Source: Flavobacteriia bacterium (GTDB lineage Bacteria; Bacteroidota; Bacteroidia; Flavobacteriales; Weeksellaceae). From it: a stretch of 32,792 nt of DNA. A model generated the notes under the pieces. The model had not been told where the DNA came from. It saw nothing but the letters and a program-made list of their open reading frames with translations, and did not search any database. How positions within the stretch are numbered: the first letter of the stretch is position 1; each line of letters opens with the position of its first letter. Positions 1 to 8,314 of the stretch are shown here, in pieces. The stretch is from assembly GCA_019455045.1 (NCBI GenBank), contig JACFND010000023.1, positions 7,142 through 39,933 of the forward strand, given 5' to 3'. A program made the position numbers and the translations under genes.

Positions 1-399
1 GATAATAAAGGTGTCGGAATTGCAGCTCCTCAGGTCGGAATCAACAGAAGAATGATTTTGGTTCAGAGATTTGACAAAACCGGAGAGCCTTTTGAAGTTT
101 TTCTGAATCCAAAGATTGTTTCTGGTTCAAAAGAATGGCAGCGCGGACCCGAAGGCGATTTGTCATTTGACGAAAGAGGTCAGGTGATGAGACATTTTTC
201 AGTCGATGTCAGTTATCAGAATCTGAAAGGTGAAACCATTACAGAAACCATCAAAGGTTTTACGGCCGTGATTTTTCAGCACGAGAGAGATCATTTGGAC
301 GGAATCCTGCTGACAGACAGAATTAAAGAACAAAAAGAAATGAAATTTGAACCGGTTCCGGGTGAATCAAATCTGTATGAATTGAAATCAGACAATTAA
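1..399 (+). CDS. Peptide deformylase-like protein, 5' truncated by window edge
   Basis: This is the C-terminal part of a polypeptide deformylase-family metalloprotein. The frame is open from base 1 and the first visible residues are motif I (GVGIAAPQVG), so only the N-terminal helix is missing. Motif III is intact as QHERDH, giving the two metal-binding His and the catalytic Glu. Motif II, normally EGCLS with a metal-ligand Cys, reads EGDLS: the Cys is Asp (GAT at 148-150). True deformylases remove the formyl group from nascent proteins using Fe2+ or Zn2+ held by that Cys and the two His. With Asp, the metal site would be all-oxygen/nitrogen, and activity is uncertain. It may be a lineage paralogue rather than the essential enzyme. 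It ends 4 bases before the convergent DUF6150 stop. The family call is firm; deformylase activity is not. Confidence 0.85.
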   Translation, partial: DNKGVGIAAPQVGINRRMILVQRFDKTGEPFEVFLNPKIVSGSKEWQRGPEGDLSFDERGQVMRHFSVDVSYQNLKGETITETIKGFTAVIFQHERDHLDGILLTDRIKEQKEMKFEPVPGESNLYELKSDN

Positions 400-403
400 A
401 ATT

Positions 404-735
404 TCAATACATCAGATAAATCTTTGATTTGTTTTTCCAGCCTGCTTTGCTTTCATATTCGACAAAATAAATCTTCAGATCTGCCTGGCTTTCGTAATCG
501 ACAAAATAGATTTTTTGTCCGCCTGTGAAGAATATTCGACAAAGAACCATTTGCCGTCATTTTTTCCTGCCTGACTTGAATAATCGACTTTATAAACCAA
601 AAGATCAGCCTGACTTTCATAATCGACCACAAAGACTTTGACATCTGACTGGCTTTCATATTCGACCGAAAAAACTTTTTGTCCGAATAAATTAAAGGAT
701 AAAATTGAAATCAGAATTGTAAAATAGGCTTTCAT
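404..735 (-). pseudogene. DUF6150-type repeat protein, frameshifted in a poly-A tract
   Basis: It starts at 735 with a Sec signal peptide (MKAYFTILISILSFNLFGQ), followed by tandem units of about 13 residues of the type VFVVDYESQADLL. The reading frame breaks at a run of six A on the coding strand (T run 511-516): the open frame stops at 475 after 86 aa. Adding one A restores two further repeats (IYFVDYESQADLK, then IYFVEYESKAGWK) and a normal C-terminus ending KIYLMY at the TGA at 404-406, for 110 aa in all. The intact paralogue at 23932-24267 has 111 aa and the same six-repeat plan, which supports the repaired frame. It could be a true null allele, a slippage-prone phase-variable gene, or a homopolymer sequencing error. 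The biochemical function of DUF6150 proteins is unknown. Confidence 0.85.
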
Positions 736-823
736 CTTTGGGTGAAATTTTGGTTTGACTGCTGACTGATCATCAATAAATAAGCCAATCAGAATCCGCA
801 GATTCAGCCGAATTGAGCCGATG

Positions 824-886
824 CTGTCATTCTGTCATAAAATTATGTCAAATCAAGCCCTTCCGTTCATTGGCACAATCATTGAC
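824..886 (+). promoter_or_regulatory. Possible sigma-54-type promoter with CTGTCAT repeats upstream of dnaK
   Basis: TGGCAC (871-876), five bases, then TTGAC (882-886) fits the sigma-54 -24/-12 pattern TGGCAC-N5-TTGC except for A in place of the last C. Upstream are two direct copies of CTGTCAT (824-830 and 832-838) and a third TGTCA (846-850). No TAnnTTTG box is visible before dnaK, unlike many other genes here. A start site near 896-898 would leave a leader of about 30 nt. The repeats may bind an activator; that is inference. Confidence 0.5.
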
Positions 887-927
887 TTTTAAGAGAAAAA
901 ATTAAATAAAAATTTAAACCAAAAAAT

Positions 928-2847
928 ATGAGCAAGATTATAGGTATAGACTTGGGTACGACAAACTCCTGTGTAGCCGTAATGGAAGGCAGCGATCCGA
1001 CCGTTATTCCAAACTCGGAAGGAAAGAGAACTACACCTTCTATCGTCGCTTTTGTTGACGGCGGTGAAAGAAAGGTGGGCGATGCTGCAAAAAGACAGGC
1101 GGTAACCAACCCTACAAAGACTATTTTTTCCATCAAAAGATTTATGGGAACCAAGTTCTCAAATGACACAAAAGAAATTGAACACATTCCTTATAAGGTT
1201 GTAAAAGGTGACAATGACACGCCGAGAGTAGAAATCGACGGTCGTGCTTATTCACCTCAGGAAATCTCAGCAATGATTCTTCAGAAAATGAAGAAAACCG
1301 CGGAAGATTATCTGGGTCAGGAAGTAAACCGTGCGGTGATTACAGTTCCGGCATATTTTAATGATGCACAAAGACAGGCAACCAAAGAAGCGGGCGAAAT
1401 CGCAGGTCTGAAAGTTGAAAGAATCATCAACGAACCGACTGCAGCCGCTTTGGCGTACGGTCTGGACAAAGGAACCGGTGACAAAAAGATTGCGGTTTAT
1501 GACCTGGGTGGCGGTACTTTCGATATCTCTATCCTTGAATTGGGTGACGGCGTTTTTGAAGTTTTGTCAACCAACGGTGATACCCATTTGGGTGGTGATG
1601 ATTTTGACAATGTGATTATTACCTGGCTGGCTGATGAGTTCAAAGCTGCAGAAGGGGTTGATCTGAAAAAAGATCCGATGGCACTGCAAAGACTGAAAGA
1701 AGCTGCCGAAAAAGCAAAAATCGAATTGTCTGCTTCTTCACAGACAGAAATTAATCTGCCGTATATCACAGCAAACGAAACCGGACCGAAACACTTGGTT
1801 CAGACTTTGACCCGTGCAAAATTTGAACAATTGGGTGACGAACTGATCAGAAGATCGATGGAACCTTGCAAAAAAGCATTGAGCGACGCAGGTCTTCAGG
1901 CTTCAGATATTGACGAAGTGATCCTGGTCGGCGGTTCAACCCGTATTCCGAGAATTCAGGAAGAAGTTGAAAAATTCTTCGGTAAAGTTCCTTCAAAAGG
2001 TGTGAATCCCGACGAAGTGGTTGCAATCGGTGCTGCCATTCAGGGCGGTGTTTTGACAGGTGATGTGAAAGACGTTCTTCTTTTGGACGTGACTCCGCTT
2101 TCATTGGGTATTGAAACTCTGGGCGGTGTGTTTACAAAACTGATCGAATCAAATACAACCATACCGACCAAGAAATCTGAGACTTTCTCAACTGCAGCCG
2201 ATAATCAGCCGGCAGTAACCATCAGAGTCGGTCAGGGTGAAAGATCAATGTTCTCCGACAACAAAGAGATCGGCCGATTTGACCTGGTTGATATTCCGCC
2301 GGCACCAAGAGGTGTTCCTCAGATCGAAGTTACTTTTGATATCGACGCAAACGGTATCCTCCACGTGTCCGCAAAAGACAAAGGAACCGGAAAAGAGCAG
2401 TCGATCAAGATTGAAGCTTCCTCAGGTTTGAGTGATGCAGATATTGAAAGAATGAAAAAAGAAGCTCAGGAAAATGCATCAAAAGACGCAGAAGCAAAAG
2501 AGAAAATCGAGAAAGTGAATGCTGCAGACGGACTGATCTTCCAAACCGAAAAACAGTTGAAGGAGTACGGTGACAAGATTCCTGCCGACAAAAAATCAGC
2601 GATCGAATCTGCACTTGAAAATCTGAAAACTGCGCATGCAGCTCAGGATGTGGCACAAATCACAACTGCGATGGATAAATTGAATGAGGCTTGGAATGCG
2701 GCTTCTCAGGAACTTTATTCGGCAATGAATGCCGGTCAGCAGGGCGGTGCTTCAGCAGACGGTTCAGCCGGCGGAAGCGATGCACATTCTGACGGCAAAA
2801 CAGAAGGAGACAGCGTTGAAGATGTCGATTTCGAAGAGGTGAAATAA
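928..2847 (+). CDS. dnaK: Molecular chaperone DnaK (Hsp70)
   Basis: A full-length 639-aa Hsp70, an ATP-driven cytoplasmic chaperone that works with DnaJ and GrpE in folding and heat-shock recovery. All three Hsp70 signatures are present: [14 protein letters not shown] at the N-terminus, the phosphate loop [12 protein letters not shown] near residue 195, and [17 protein letters not shown] near residue 335. The substrate-binding domain and helical lid follow, then a Gly/Ser/Asp-rich tail ending [10 protein letters not shown]. The ATG at 928 directly precedes the canonical SKIIGIDLG. There is no Shine-Dalgarno sequence, as is common in Bacteroidota. dnaJ and grpE are not adjacent, so the gene looks monocistronic, with its own upstream control region (824-886) and a terminator at 2871. 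Confidence 0.99.
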   Translation: MSKIIGIDLGTTNSCVAVMEGSDPTVIPNSEGKRTTPSIVAFVDGGERKVGDAAKRQAVTNPTKTIFSIKRFMGTKFSNDTKEIEHIPYKVVKGDNDTPRVEIDGRAYSPQEISAMILQKMKKTAEDYLGQEVNRAVITVPAYFNDAQRQATKEAGEIAGLKVERIINEPTAAALAYGLDKGTGDKKIAVYDLGGGTFDISILELGDGVFEVLSTNGDTHLGGDDFDNVIITWLADEFKAAEGVDLKKDPMALQRLKEAAEKAKIELSASSQTEINLPYITANETGPKHLVQTLTRAKFEQLGDELIRRSMEPCKKALSDAGLQASDIDEVILVGGSTRIPRIQEEVEKFFGKVPSKGVNPDEVVAIGAAIQGGVLTGDVKDVLLLDVTPLSLGIETLGGVFTKLIESNTTIPTKKSETFSTAADNQPAVTIRVGQGERSMFSDNKEIGRFDLVDIPPAPRGVPQIEVTFDIDANGILHVSAKDKGTGKEQSIKIEASSGLSDADIERMKKEAQENASKDAEAKEKIEKVNAADGLIFQTEKQLKEYGDKIPADKKSAIESALENLKTAHAAQDVAQITTAMDKLNEAWNAASQELYSAMNAGQQGGASADGSAGGSDAHSDGKTEGDSVEDVDFEEVK

Positions 2848-2870
2848 TTAGTTTTTTTTCATAGACAGAG

Positions 2871-2905
2871 AGCTCCGTTGTTGTACAGCGGAGCTTTTAT
2901 TTTTG
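2871..2905 (+). terminator. Rho-independent terminator of dnaK
   Basis: A perfect 7-bp stem, AGCTCCG (2871-2877) with CGGAGCT (2889-2895), with an 11-nt loop, followed by a T-rich tract, 24 bases after the dnaK stop. Confidence 0.85.
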
Positions 2906-2949
2906 TGGAATTCTCAGAAATTAATCCGATACAATCAATGATTCCGGTT

Positions 2950-3354
2950 TCAGTTCCGGCTGTTTCTGACATTGTCCCAAAACCTGTTCAGCATCTCGTC
3001 CAGCTGTTTTTGCTGTGCAGGAGCCACATAATTCTTCATCAGTTTGATTTCGATTTTTTTGTTTTTTGGTGTGAAAGTCCATTCGTTCCCGTAGGCAAAA
3101 ACTTCATCCACTTCATCCGCATTGAGTTTGTCTGTCAAAAAAAGCAGATGTTTTTGGATTTGATTTTCATCGACTGTGAGATAACCGCGTCTCTGCCACC
3201 AGACGGTTTCAACAATTGCTTCAAGCCACATAAGGATGGTGATGATCCAAAAGATTTCGCCCCAGAGCAATGCAAAATACCAAAAGACAAGAGAAGGCAG
3301 GAATCTGATCAGGAAAAGTGTGAGCAGTCTTTTGTTTGAGTAATTGAATTTCAT
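2950..3354 (-). CDS. Small two-TM membrane protein of unknown function
   Basis: A 134-aa protein with a basic N-terminus (MKFNYSNKRLL) and two hydrophobic segments, roughly residues 10-30 and 32-50, separated by a very short turn. A soluble C-terminal domain of about 80 residues is rich in Lys, Glu and Asn. No catalytic motif is recognisable. The hairpin topology suggests a cytoplasmic C-terminal domain anchored in the inner membrane, perhaps PH-like, but that is a guess from layout only. The start is the only ATG before the hydrophobic region. It lies 65 bases downstream of the tRNA-Leu gene on the same strand and may be read from the tRNA promoter. A long antisense frame covering most of it (2878-3339) is a shadow. 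Confidence 0.7.
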   Translation of the reverse strand: MKFNYSNKRLLTLFLIRFLPSLVFWYFALLWGEIFWIITILMWLEAIVETVWWQRRGYLTVDENQIQKHLLFLTDKLNADEVDEVFAYGNEWTFTPKNKKIEIKLMKNYVAPAQQKQLDEMLNRFWDNVRNSRN

Positions 3355-3419
3355 TTGGCTGTTAAGCTTATAAACAAAAAAAGACTGACATCAGGCTATA
3401 GAGATAATCAGACTTTTTG

Positions 3420-3504
3420 TGCCCCAGACGGGACTTGAACCCGTACGGCCATAATGGCCACAGGATTTTAAGTCCTGCGTGTCTACCAGTTCCACCACCA
3501 GGGC
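3420..3504 (-). tRNA. tRNA-Leu (anticodon UAA)
   Basis: An 85-nt class II tRNA. The 7-bp acceptor stem (GCCCTGG with CTGGGGC, two G-U pairs), the T arm with GGGTTCAAGTCCC, a long variable arm (TGGCCATTATGGCC) and the anticodon loop CTTAAAA all fold as expected. Anticodon TAA reads UUA leucine codons. The 3' CCA is not encoded. It is second in a two-tRNA transcript. Confidence 0.97.
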
Positions 3505-3529
3505 GGGAAAGTTTATTTCAAAAAAAAAG

Positions 3530-3602
<73 letters not shown>

Positions 3603-3612
3603 AATTGGGACG

Positions 3613-3643
3613 CAAATATAATCAATCCCTTTTATTGAACAAA
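3613..3643 (-). promoter_or_regulatory. Consensus Bacteroidota promoter of the tRNA-Gly/tRNA-Leu pair
   Basis: On the minus strand, TTTG (3643-3640), exactly 19 bases, then TATATTTG (3620-3613) matches the Bacteroidota -33/-7 consensus TTTG-N19-TAnnTTTG. Transcription would start a few bases before the tRNA-Gly 5' end at 3602. It sits in the 47-base gap after the accD stop and is the strongest promoter match in the window. Confidence 0.85.
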
Positions 3644-3649
3644 TAATTT

Positions 3650-4540
3650 TTACTTTTTTGTCCTTGATTTTTCTGCAACTTTTTCAGCCGGTTTTTCGGC
3701 ATCTGCATACATCATCATCTCAATTGCCTCAGTCAGTTGGTTTTTCAGAATTTTTCGATGGATAATCATATCTACAAATCCTTTTTCCAAAAGAAATTCT
3801 GAAGTCTGAAAACCTTCGGGCAAATCTTTCCCGATGGTCTCTTTGATTACTCTTGGTCCTGCAAAACCGATCAGTGCGCCCGGTTCTGCCACCACCAAAT
3901 CTCCAACCGAAGCAAAAGAAGCGGTCACACCTCCGTAAGTCGGATTGGTCAGCAGAGAAATATACGGAAGTCCAGCCTCAGACAATTCGACCAGTTTGGC
4001 CTCAACCTTTGCCATCTGCATAAGCGAAATCGCAGCTTCCATCATCCTTGCACCGCCCGACTGTGAAATCAGTATAAATGCGGTTTTGTTTTTAACTGCA
4101 TGGTCAATGGCACGAACCAGCTTCTCACCCATCGCAGATCCGAGTGAACCTCCGATGAATTTGAAATCCATAGCGCCGATGACCACCTCGATACCGTTCA
4201 TCTTGCCGTAAGCAGTCCTCACAGCTTCACTGAGTCCGGTGGATTTCTTCACTTCTTTGACCCTGTCTTTGTACTTTTTTGTATCCTCCCAATTCAGCGG
4301 ATCCTTGCTGACCACTTTGACATCCAGCTCTTTGAATTTTGCATCATCAAAAAGGATTTCAAAATACTCCTGACTGCCGATCTGTACGTGAAAATCGTCC
4401 TCGGGACTTACATACAGATTTGCTTTGAGTTCGTCTGTTTCAACAATTTTTCCGCTTGGCGATTTGTACCAGAGTCCTTTTGGAACATCTTTTTTGTGTT
4501 CCGTAGTAATATTTTTCTTCGTTCTTTTAAACCAAGCCAT
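3650..4540 (-). CDS. accD: Acetyl-CoA carboxylase carboxyltransferase subunit beta, without zinc-ribbon cysteines
   Basis: The beta subunit of the carboxyltransferase that moves CO2 from biotin on BCCP to acetyl-CoA, giving malonyl-CoA for fatty-acid synthesis. It is cytoplasmic and acts with AccA. The start chosen (ATG at 4540, [11 protein letters not shown]) matches the family N-terminus. An ATG 54 bases upstream would run into the fbaA 3' end and add residues not typical of the family. The crotonase-fold core is clear: [37 protein letters not shown] and [15 protein letters not shown]. The N-terminal zinc ribbon has lost all four Cys: the first pair position reads YKSPSGK and the second YVSPEDDFH. 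From memory this is usual in Flavobacteriia. The gene starts 34 bases after fbaA and is probably cotranscribed with it. Confidence 0.96.
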   Translation of the reverse strand: MAWFKRTKKNITTEHKKDVPKGLWYKSPSGKIVETDELKANLYVSPEDDFHVQIGSQEYFEILFDDAKFKELDVKVVSKDPLNWEDTKKYKDRVKEVKKSTGLSEAVRTAYGKMNGIEVVIGAMDFKFIGGSLGSAMGEKLVRAIDHAVKNKTAFILISQSGGARMMEAAISLMQMAKVEAKLVELSEAGLPYISLLTNPTYGGVTASFASVGDLVVAEPGALIGFAGPRVIKETIGKDLPEGFQTSEFLLEKGFVDMIIHRKILKNQLTEAIEMMMYADAEKPAEKVAEKSRTKK

Positions 4541-4574
4541 TTTTTCTAAATCTTCGTTCGTTATTTGTTCCGAA

Positions 4575-5645
4575 TTACCCCAATCGTCCGACATTGTTCA
4601 AGTTTTCAAATGCTTCAATCAACCTTTTCTTGAAAGATATTTCACCTTCTCTGAGCCAGACGCGCGGATCGTATTTCTTCTTGTTGGGCGAATGATCACC
4701 TTCAGGATTACCGATCTGAGACTGCAGATAGTCTTTGTTGGCATCAAAATATTTTCTGACGCCTTCCATAAATGCAAACTGCAAATCTGTGTCGATGTTC
4801 ATTTTAATCACTCCATAGCTGATCGCTTCTCTGATTTCTTCGTGCGAAGAACCCGAACCGCCGTGGAATACAAAATCAACCGGATTCTTGCCGGTATTGA
4901 ATTTCTGTTCAATGTATTTTTGTGAATTGTCCAAAATCTTTGGTGTCAGTACCACATTACCGGGTTTGTACACACCGTGTACATTTCCGAATGCTGCAGC
5001 TACCCAAAAATTATCGCTCACACTTTTCAGCTGTTCATACACATACGCAACTTCTTCGGGCTGTGTATAGAGCAGTTTGTTGTCCACATTTGTATTGTCA
5101 ACTCCGTCTTCCTCACCGCCCGTGATACCGAGTTCGATCTCAAGCGTGATTCCGATTTTTGACATTCTTTCGAGATATCTTTTCGAAATCTCCATATTTT
5201 CTTTCAGCGGTTCTTCTGACAGATCGAGCATGTGCGAACTGTAGAGCGCTTTTCCTGTCTTTTTGAAATAAGCTTCATTTGCATCCATCATTCCGTCCAT
5301 CCAGGGCAGCAGTTTTTTTGCACAGTGGTCGGTATGCAGTATGATGGTCGCACCGTATGCTTCCGCCAGTTCGTGGATGTGAAGCGCACCTGCAACCGCA
5401 CCTTTGACGGCAGAAAACTGATTTTCACCTTTCAGACCTTTGCCGGCATTAAAGGCAGCACCGCCGTTTGAAAACTGTATGATCAGCGGCGAATTGACTT
5501 CGACAGCTGCTTCCATCGCCGCATTGACCGTATCTGAACCGATTACGTTGCAGGCTGGAAGCGCGTATTGATTTTCTTTTGCATCTCTGATAATCTCCTG
5601 AATCAAAGAACCGGAAGCTACACCGGCCGGAAATTTTCTACCCAT
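4575..5645 (-). CDS. fbaA: Class II fructose-bisphosphate aldolase
   Basis: Zn2+-dependent aldolase, 356 aa, which reversibly splits fructose 1,6-bisphosphate into DHAP and glyceraldehyde 3-phosphate in glycolysis and gluconeogenesis. Class IIA features are present: the catalytic Asp and zinc His in [14 protein letters not shown], the acidic metal-loop stretch [17 protein letters not shown], zinc ligands in [11 protein letters not shown] and VFHGGSGSS, and the phosphate/substrate loop [12 protein letters not shown]. The length and the C-terminal [11 protein letters not shown] are typical of the family. A TATATTTG box (5684-5677) lies about 32 bases upstream of the ATG, just past the tamL stop, and probably drives fbaA-accD. 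The pairing of a glycolytic with a lipid gene is positional only; no functional link is implied. Confidence 0.98.
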   Translation of the reverse strand: MGRKFPAGVASGSLIQEIIRDAKENQYALPACNVIGSDTVNAAMEAAVEVNSPLIIQFSNGGAAFNAGKGLKGENQFSAVKGAVAGALHIHELAEAYGATIILHTDHCAKKLLPWMDGMMDANEAYFKKTGKALYSSHMLDLSEEPLKENMEISKRYLERMSKIGITLEIELGITGGEEDGVDNTNVDNKLLYTQPEEVAYVYEQLKSVSDNFWVAAAFGNVHGVYKPGNVVLTPKILDNSQKYIEQKFNTGKNPVDFVFHGGSGSSHEEIREAISYGVIKMNIDTDLQFAFMEGVRKYFDANKDYLQSQIGNPEGDHSPNKKKYDPRVWLREGEISFKKRLIEAFENLNNVGRLG

Positions 5646-5676
5646 AGTATAATTTTTTTAATGCCTGTTGAATATA

Positions 5677-5684
5677 CAAATATA
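5677..5684 (-). promoter_or_regulatory. -7 box of the fbaA-accD promoter
   Basis: The minus strand reads TATATTTG, a perfect TAnnTTTG. It lies 13 bases past the tamL stop and 31 bases before the fbaA ATG. No clear TTTG was found at the -33 position. Confidence 0.55.
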
Positions 5685-5696
5685 GAGAACTTATGA

Positions 5697-8309
5697 TTAA
5701 AACGGATAATTTATACCAAACGCAAGTCTTGGTTTGAACAAATTAAAATCCCGAAAACGCCATCTGTTTCCCTGCAGATAACTGGGATCATGCATTTTAT
5801 AGGCAAGATCGAGTCTGAGCAGAAAATAAGTGAAATCGAATCTGAAACCATAACCCGCACCAATCCCCAATTCGTTAAAAAAGTTGCCGAATTTGAAACG
5901 CGACAATTCATCCTTTTTGTCAATCCCCCATATATTTCCGGCATCAACAAACAATGCACCGTTGATCCTGCCGGAAACATTGAACCGGTACTCGGCATTC
6001 ATCAGTATCTTGAGCTGATCGATTGCAAATACATCATCACCTCCTTCATATCTAGGAATCCCGGCAGGACCCAAAGTTGCAGGCGCCCATGCCCTGATGT
6101 CGTTTGCACCGCCAGCCGTATAACTTCTCACAAACGGAATGAAATCAGTGTTTCCGTATGGCAGAACCGCGCCGACAAACAGCCTTCCGGCTATGGTCGA
6201 TTTGGGGCCGACACTCAGATATTTTCTCAAATCCACATCGAGTTTTACAAACTGTGAATAAGGAATACTGAATACGGTTCCCATTTCTTCGCCAGTCGAG
6301 CTTTTCACTTTTTCAAACCCGAAAGCATGATCGAGTATGCTGAGCAGATTTCCTGCAAGTTCTATCCTTCCTCTGAAAAACCAGGGATTCTTCAGCCAGC
6401 TTTTTTCGCTCTGATTCAGTGTGTACTGATAAATCAATGAAGAGATCAGTACGTTTTGGGTGATTGTCTGTTTTCTGAAATTCATGTTTTCAAATACAGA
6501 CAGCGACTCCAGACCCTGACCGTCCAAAGATTGCAGGAATTGCTGATCGTTGAGCGCCATTTCGATTACTTCATCATCCGACAGAGCACCGTTGAAATGC
6601 TGAATCGCCGCAGTCGGATTGTATATAAAATAATAATTGTCAAAGAAATTGTTCTTGATGTTGTTATCACCGTCAAATACGGTGAAATAATTGTCTTTCT
6701 GAAGATTGCTCACAAATTCGGTATTGAAAATACTGAACATATGCGAATGGGTGTCACGCAGCGACAGATTATAATCAAAACCTGTTGAATAGGTCACCCG
6801 GCCGAGACCGATGTTTCGCTGAAGAGACGATCCGACCCTTAAATCAGTCTGTTTGTAAAACCGTTTTGGAAAAACTTTGCCGGTTTTGAGCGGAAACATC
6901 AGATAAGGAAAAGTCAGTTTTGACTGAAACGACATTTCAAATGCATTGAAAAAACCGTGTGCATCTGAAAATCTCCGGTTTACATTTCCCAAAGTTCCTC
7001 TGAGCGTGGTTTCCAGATTTTCACCTCCTTTGAATAGATTTCTGGCAACCAGAGAAACCCTTGGCGAAACACCGAAATTCATAAATTCGGACCAGGAAAG
7101 CTCGGCACCATAGAAGAAATCATATTTCTTTTTGGGTCTGAAATACATCTCATGATACAACACACTGTCGCCCTGAATCACTCTCGTAGAATCTCTGGAT
7201 TCATCAAATACGGTCATGGTAACACCTTCACGTTTTGAAATATTTCTTCGGGTCTGGGTATTCTGATTGATCTGATACAGATCTCCTTCTTTGAAAACAA
7301 TGCCGTCTGTAAAAAATCTGGGTCTGTATTTCATTTTCGGATTGACATAATGCAGATGGTAACCGTCATAAATGGTATCATAATATTCAGGTCTCGTCTG
7401 ACCTTTTTTTACCGGATCCGAATCCGGATAAATATGAATTTCACCGTATCTGTATTTTGCAAATTTCTGTTTGACAAATACGCTATCCTTTTCGACCGGA
7501 ATCAGCAGTGTGATATCGAGTGATTTGTCGGTTTGAGTAGTGTCTGCGGTAAATTCTATCGCCTGACCGTCGTCATTAAACCTCCAGTAACCTCTGTTTT
7601 TCAGATAATTGACGATACGGTCTCTTTCGGCTACGAAATTATCCATATCATACCTCTGTCCCACTTTGATGTTGGGTGCCCAGCTCAGCATTCGCTCATA
7701 ATCTTTTTGAAGAACAGAATCTTTGATCTGATAATTGTATGAATTAATGATCGACATTTCGCCGGTTTCAACGGTGTATTTGACTTTTGCCTTCTTATCC
7801 AGACTGTCGGTTTTTGAAGATGATTTGACTACTGCATCAAAATAACCGCGGTCAAAGAAATAATTTTCAAGATTTTCCGCCGAGAAATCTGACATTGAAG
7901 AATCCAGCAGTACCGGCGGTTCACCCTGATTGAAAATAAATCTTTTCAGCCAGAGGCTTCTTCCTTTGTATTCCTCCAAACCGTTTTTGACCAGAAGACT
8001 GTCAAGCGCTCTCCGGTTTTTTCTGAGTTTGCTCAGATCGTTGTATTCGATAAAGGTGGTATCAAATTTTGGATTGACAGAATTGTACAGCATCAGTTTC
8101 AGCGGAAGAAAGCCGAGTAAACTCGCATTCGGTTTTTGCTTCACATAATCCGGAAGATTTGAGCTGAACGGTTTTTCCTTTCCTTTGTATTCAAATTCGT
8201 TTTTGGTCAGCAGATATTCGCCATCAGGAACTTTTTTCACCGCGCTGCAACCGATGATGAACATCAGGATTAAAAGGGATAATATTATCTTTGCGGTACG
8301 AAATCTCAT
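5697..8309 (-). CDS. tamL: TamL-type outer-membrane BamA/TamA-family lipoprotein
   Basis: An 870-aa protein that begins with a lipoprotein signal (hydrophobic residues 8-20, lipobox IIGC with Cys21). POTRA-like repeats follow in the N-terminal half, such as the FFDRGYFDAVVKS and LKNRGYWRFND segments. A C-terminal 16-strand Omp85 barrel carries SYTAGGANDIRAW, LNAEYRFNV and GINYPF, ending in Phe as outer-membrane barrels do. TamA homologues insert or assemble outer-membrane proteins with the inner-membrane protein TamB. The lipid-anchored form is the Bacteroidota variant called TamL, assigned here from architecture. tamB is not in the window. The ATG at 8309 gives an ideal signal peptide. The gene is divergent from the TrmH-type methyltransferase with five bases between start codons. 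Confidence 0.9.
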   Translation of the reverse strand: MRFRTAKIILSLLILMFIIGCSAVKKVPDGEYLLTKNEFEYKGKEKPFSSNLPDYVKQKPNASLLGFLPLKLMLYNSVNPKFDTTFIEYNDLSKLRKNRRALDSLLVKNGLEEYKGRSLWLKRFIFNQGEPPVLLDSSMSDFSAENLENYFFDRGYFDAVVKSSSKTDSLDKKAKVKYTVETGEMSIINSYNYQIKDSVLQKDYERMLSWAPNIKVGQRYDMDNFVAERDRIVNYLKNRGYWRFNDDGQAIEFTADTTQTDKSLDITLLIPVEKDSVFVKQKFAKYRYGEIHIYPDSDPVKKGQTRPEYYDTIYDGYHLHYVNPKMKYRPRFFTDGIVFKEGDLYQINQNTQTRRNISKREGVTMTVFDESRDSTRVIQGDSVLYHEMYFRPKKKYDFFYGAELSWSEFMNFGVSPRVSLVARNLFKGGENLETTLRGTLGNVNRRFSDAHGFFNAFEMSFQSKLTFPYLMFPLKTGKVFPKRFYKQTDLRVGSSLQRNIGLGRVTYSTGFDYNLSLRDTHSHMFSIFNTEFVSNLQKDNYFTVFDGDNNIKNNFFDNYYFIYNPTAAIQHFNGALSDDEVIEMALNDQQFLQSLDGQGLESLSVFENMNFRKQTITQNVLISSLIYQYTLNQSEKSWLKNPWFFRGRIELAGNLLSILDHAFGFEKVKSSTGEEMGTVFSIPYSQFVKLDVDLRKYLSVGPKSTIAGRLFVGAVLPYGNTDFIPFVRSYTAGGANDIRAWAPATLGPAGIPRYEGGDDVFAIDQLKILMNAEYRFNVSGRINGALFVDAGNIWGIDKKDELSRFKFGNFFNELGIGAGYGFRFDFTYFLLRLDLAYKMHDPSYLQGNRWRFRDFNLFKPRLAFGINYPF
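8286..8293 (+). promoter_or_regulatory. -7 box for the TrmH-type methyltransferase, inside tamL
   Basis: TATCTTTG is a perfect TAnnTTTG, ending 22 bases before the ATG at 8315. It overlaps the tamL signal-peptide codons on the other strand. No clear -33 TTTG was found. Confidence 0.5.
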
Positions 8310-8314
8310 TTCTA

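Noticed and set aside
2878..3339. A 153-codon plus-strand frame antisense to the two-TM protein
   Set aside because: The minus-strand frame has proper TM hairpin architecture and a good start. The plus frame is rich in His, Phe and Cys with no domain and begins inside the dnaK terminator.
4541..4594. An 18-residue N-terminal extension of accD
   Set aside because: It overlaps the fbaA coding end, and the family N-terminus begins at the ATG at 4540.
8291..8314. A TTG start eight codons upstream for the RNA methyltransferase
   Set aside because: The TTG is within the predicted -7 box TATCTTTG; the ATG at 8315 gives the family-typical start.
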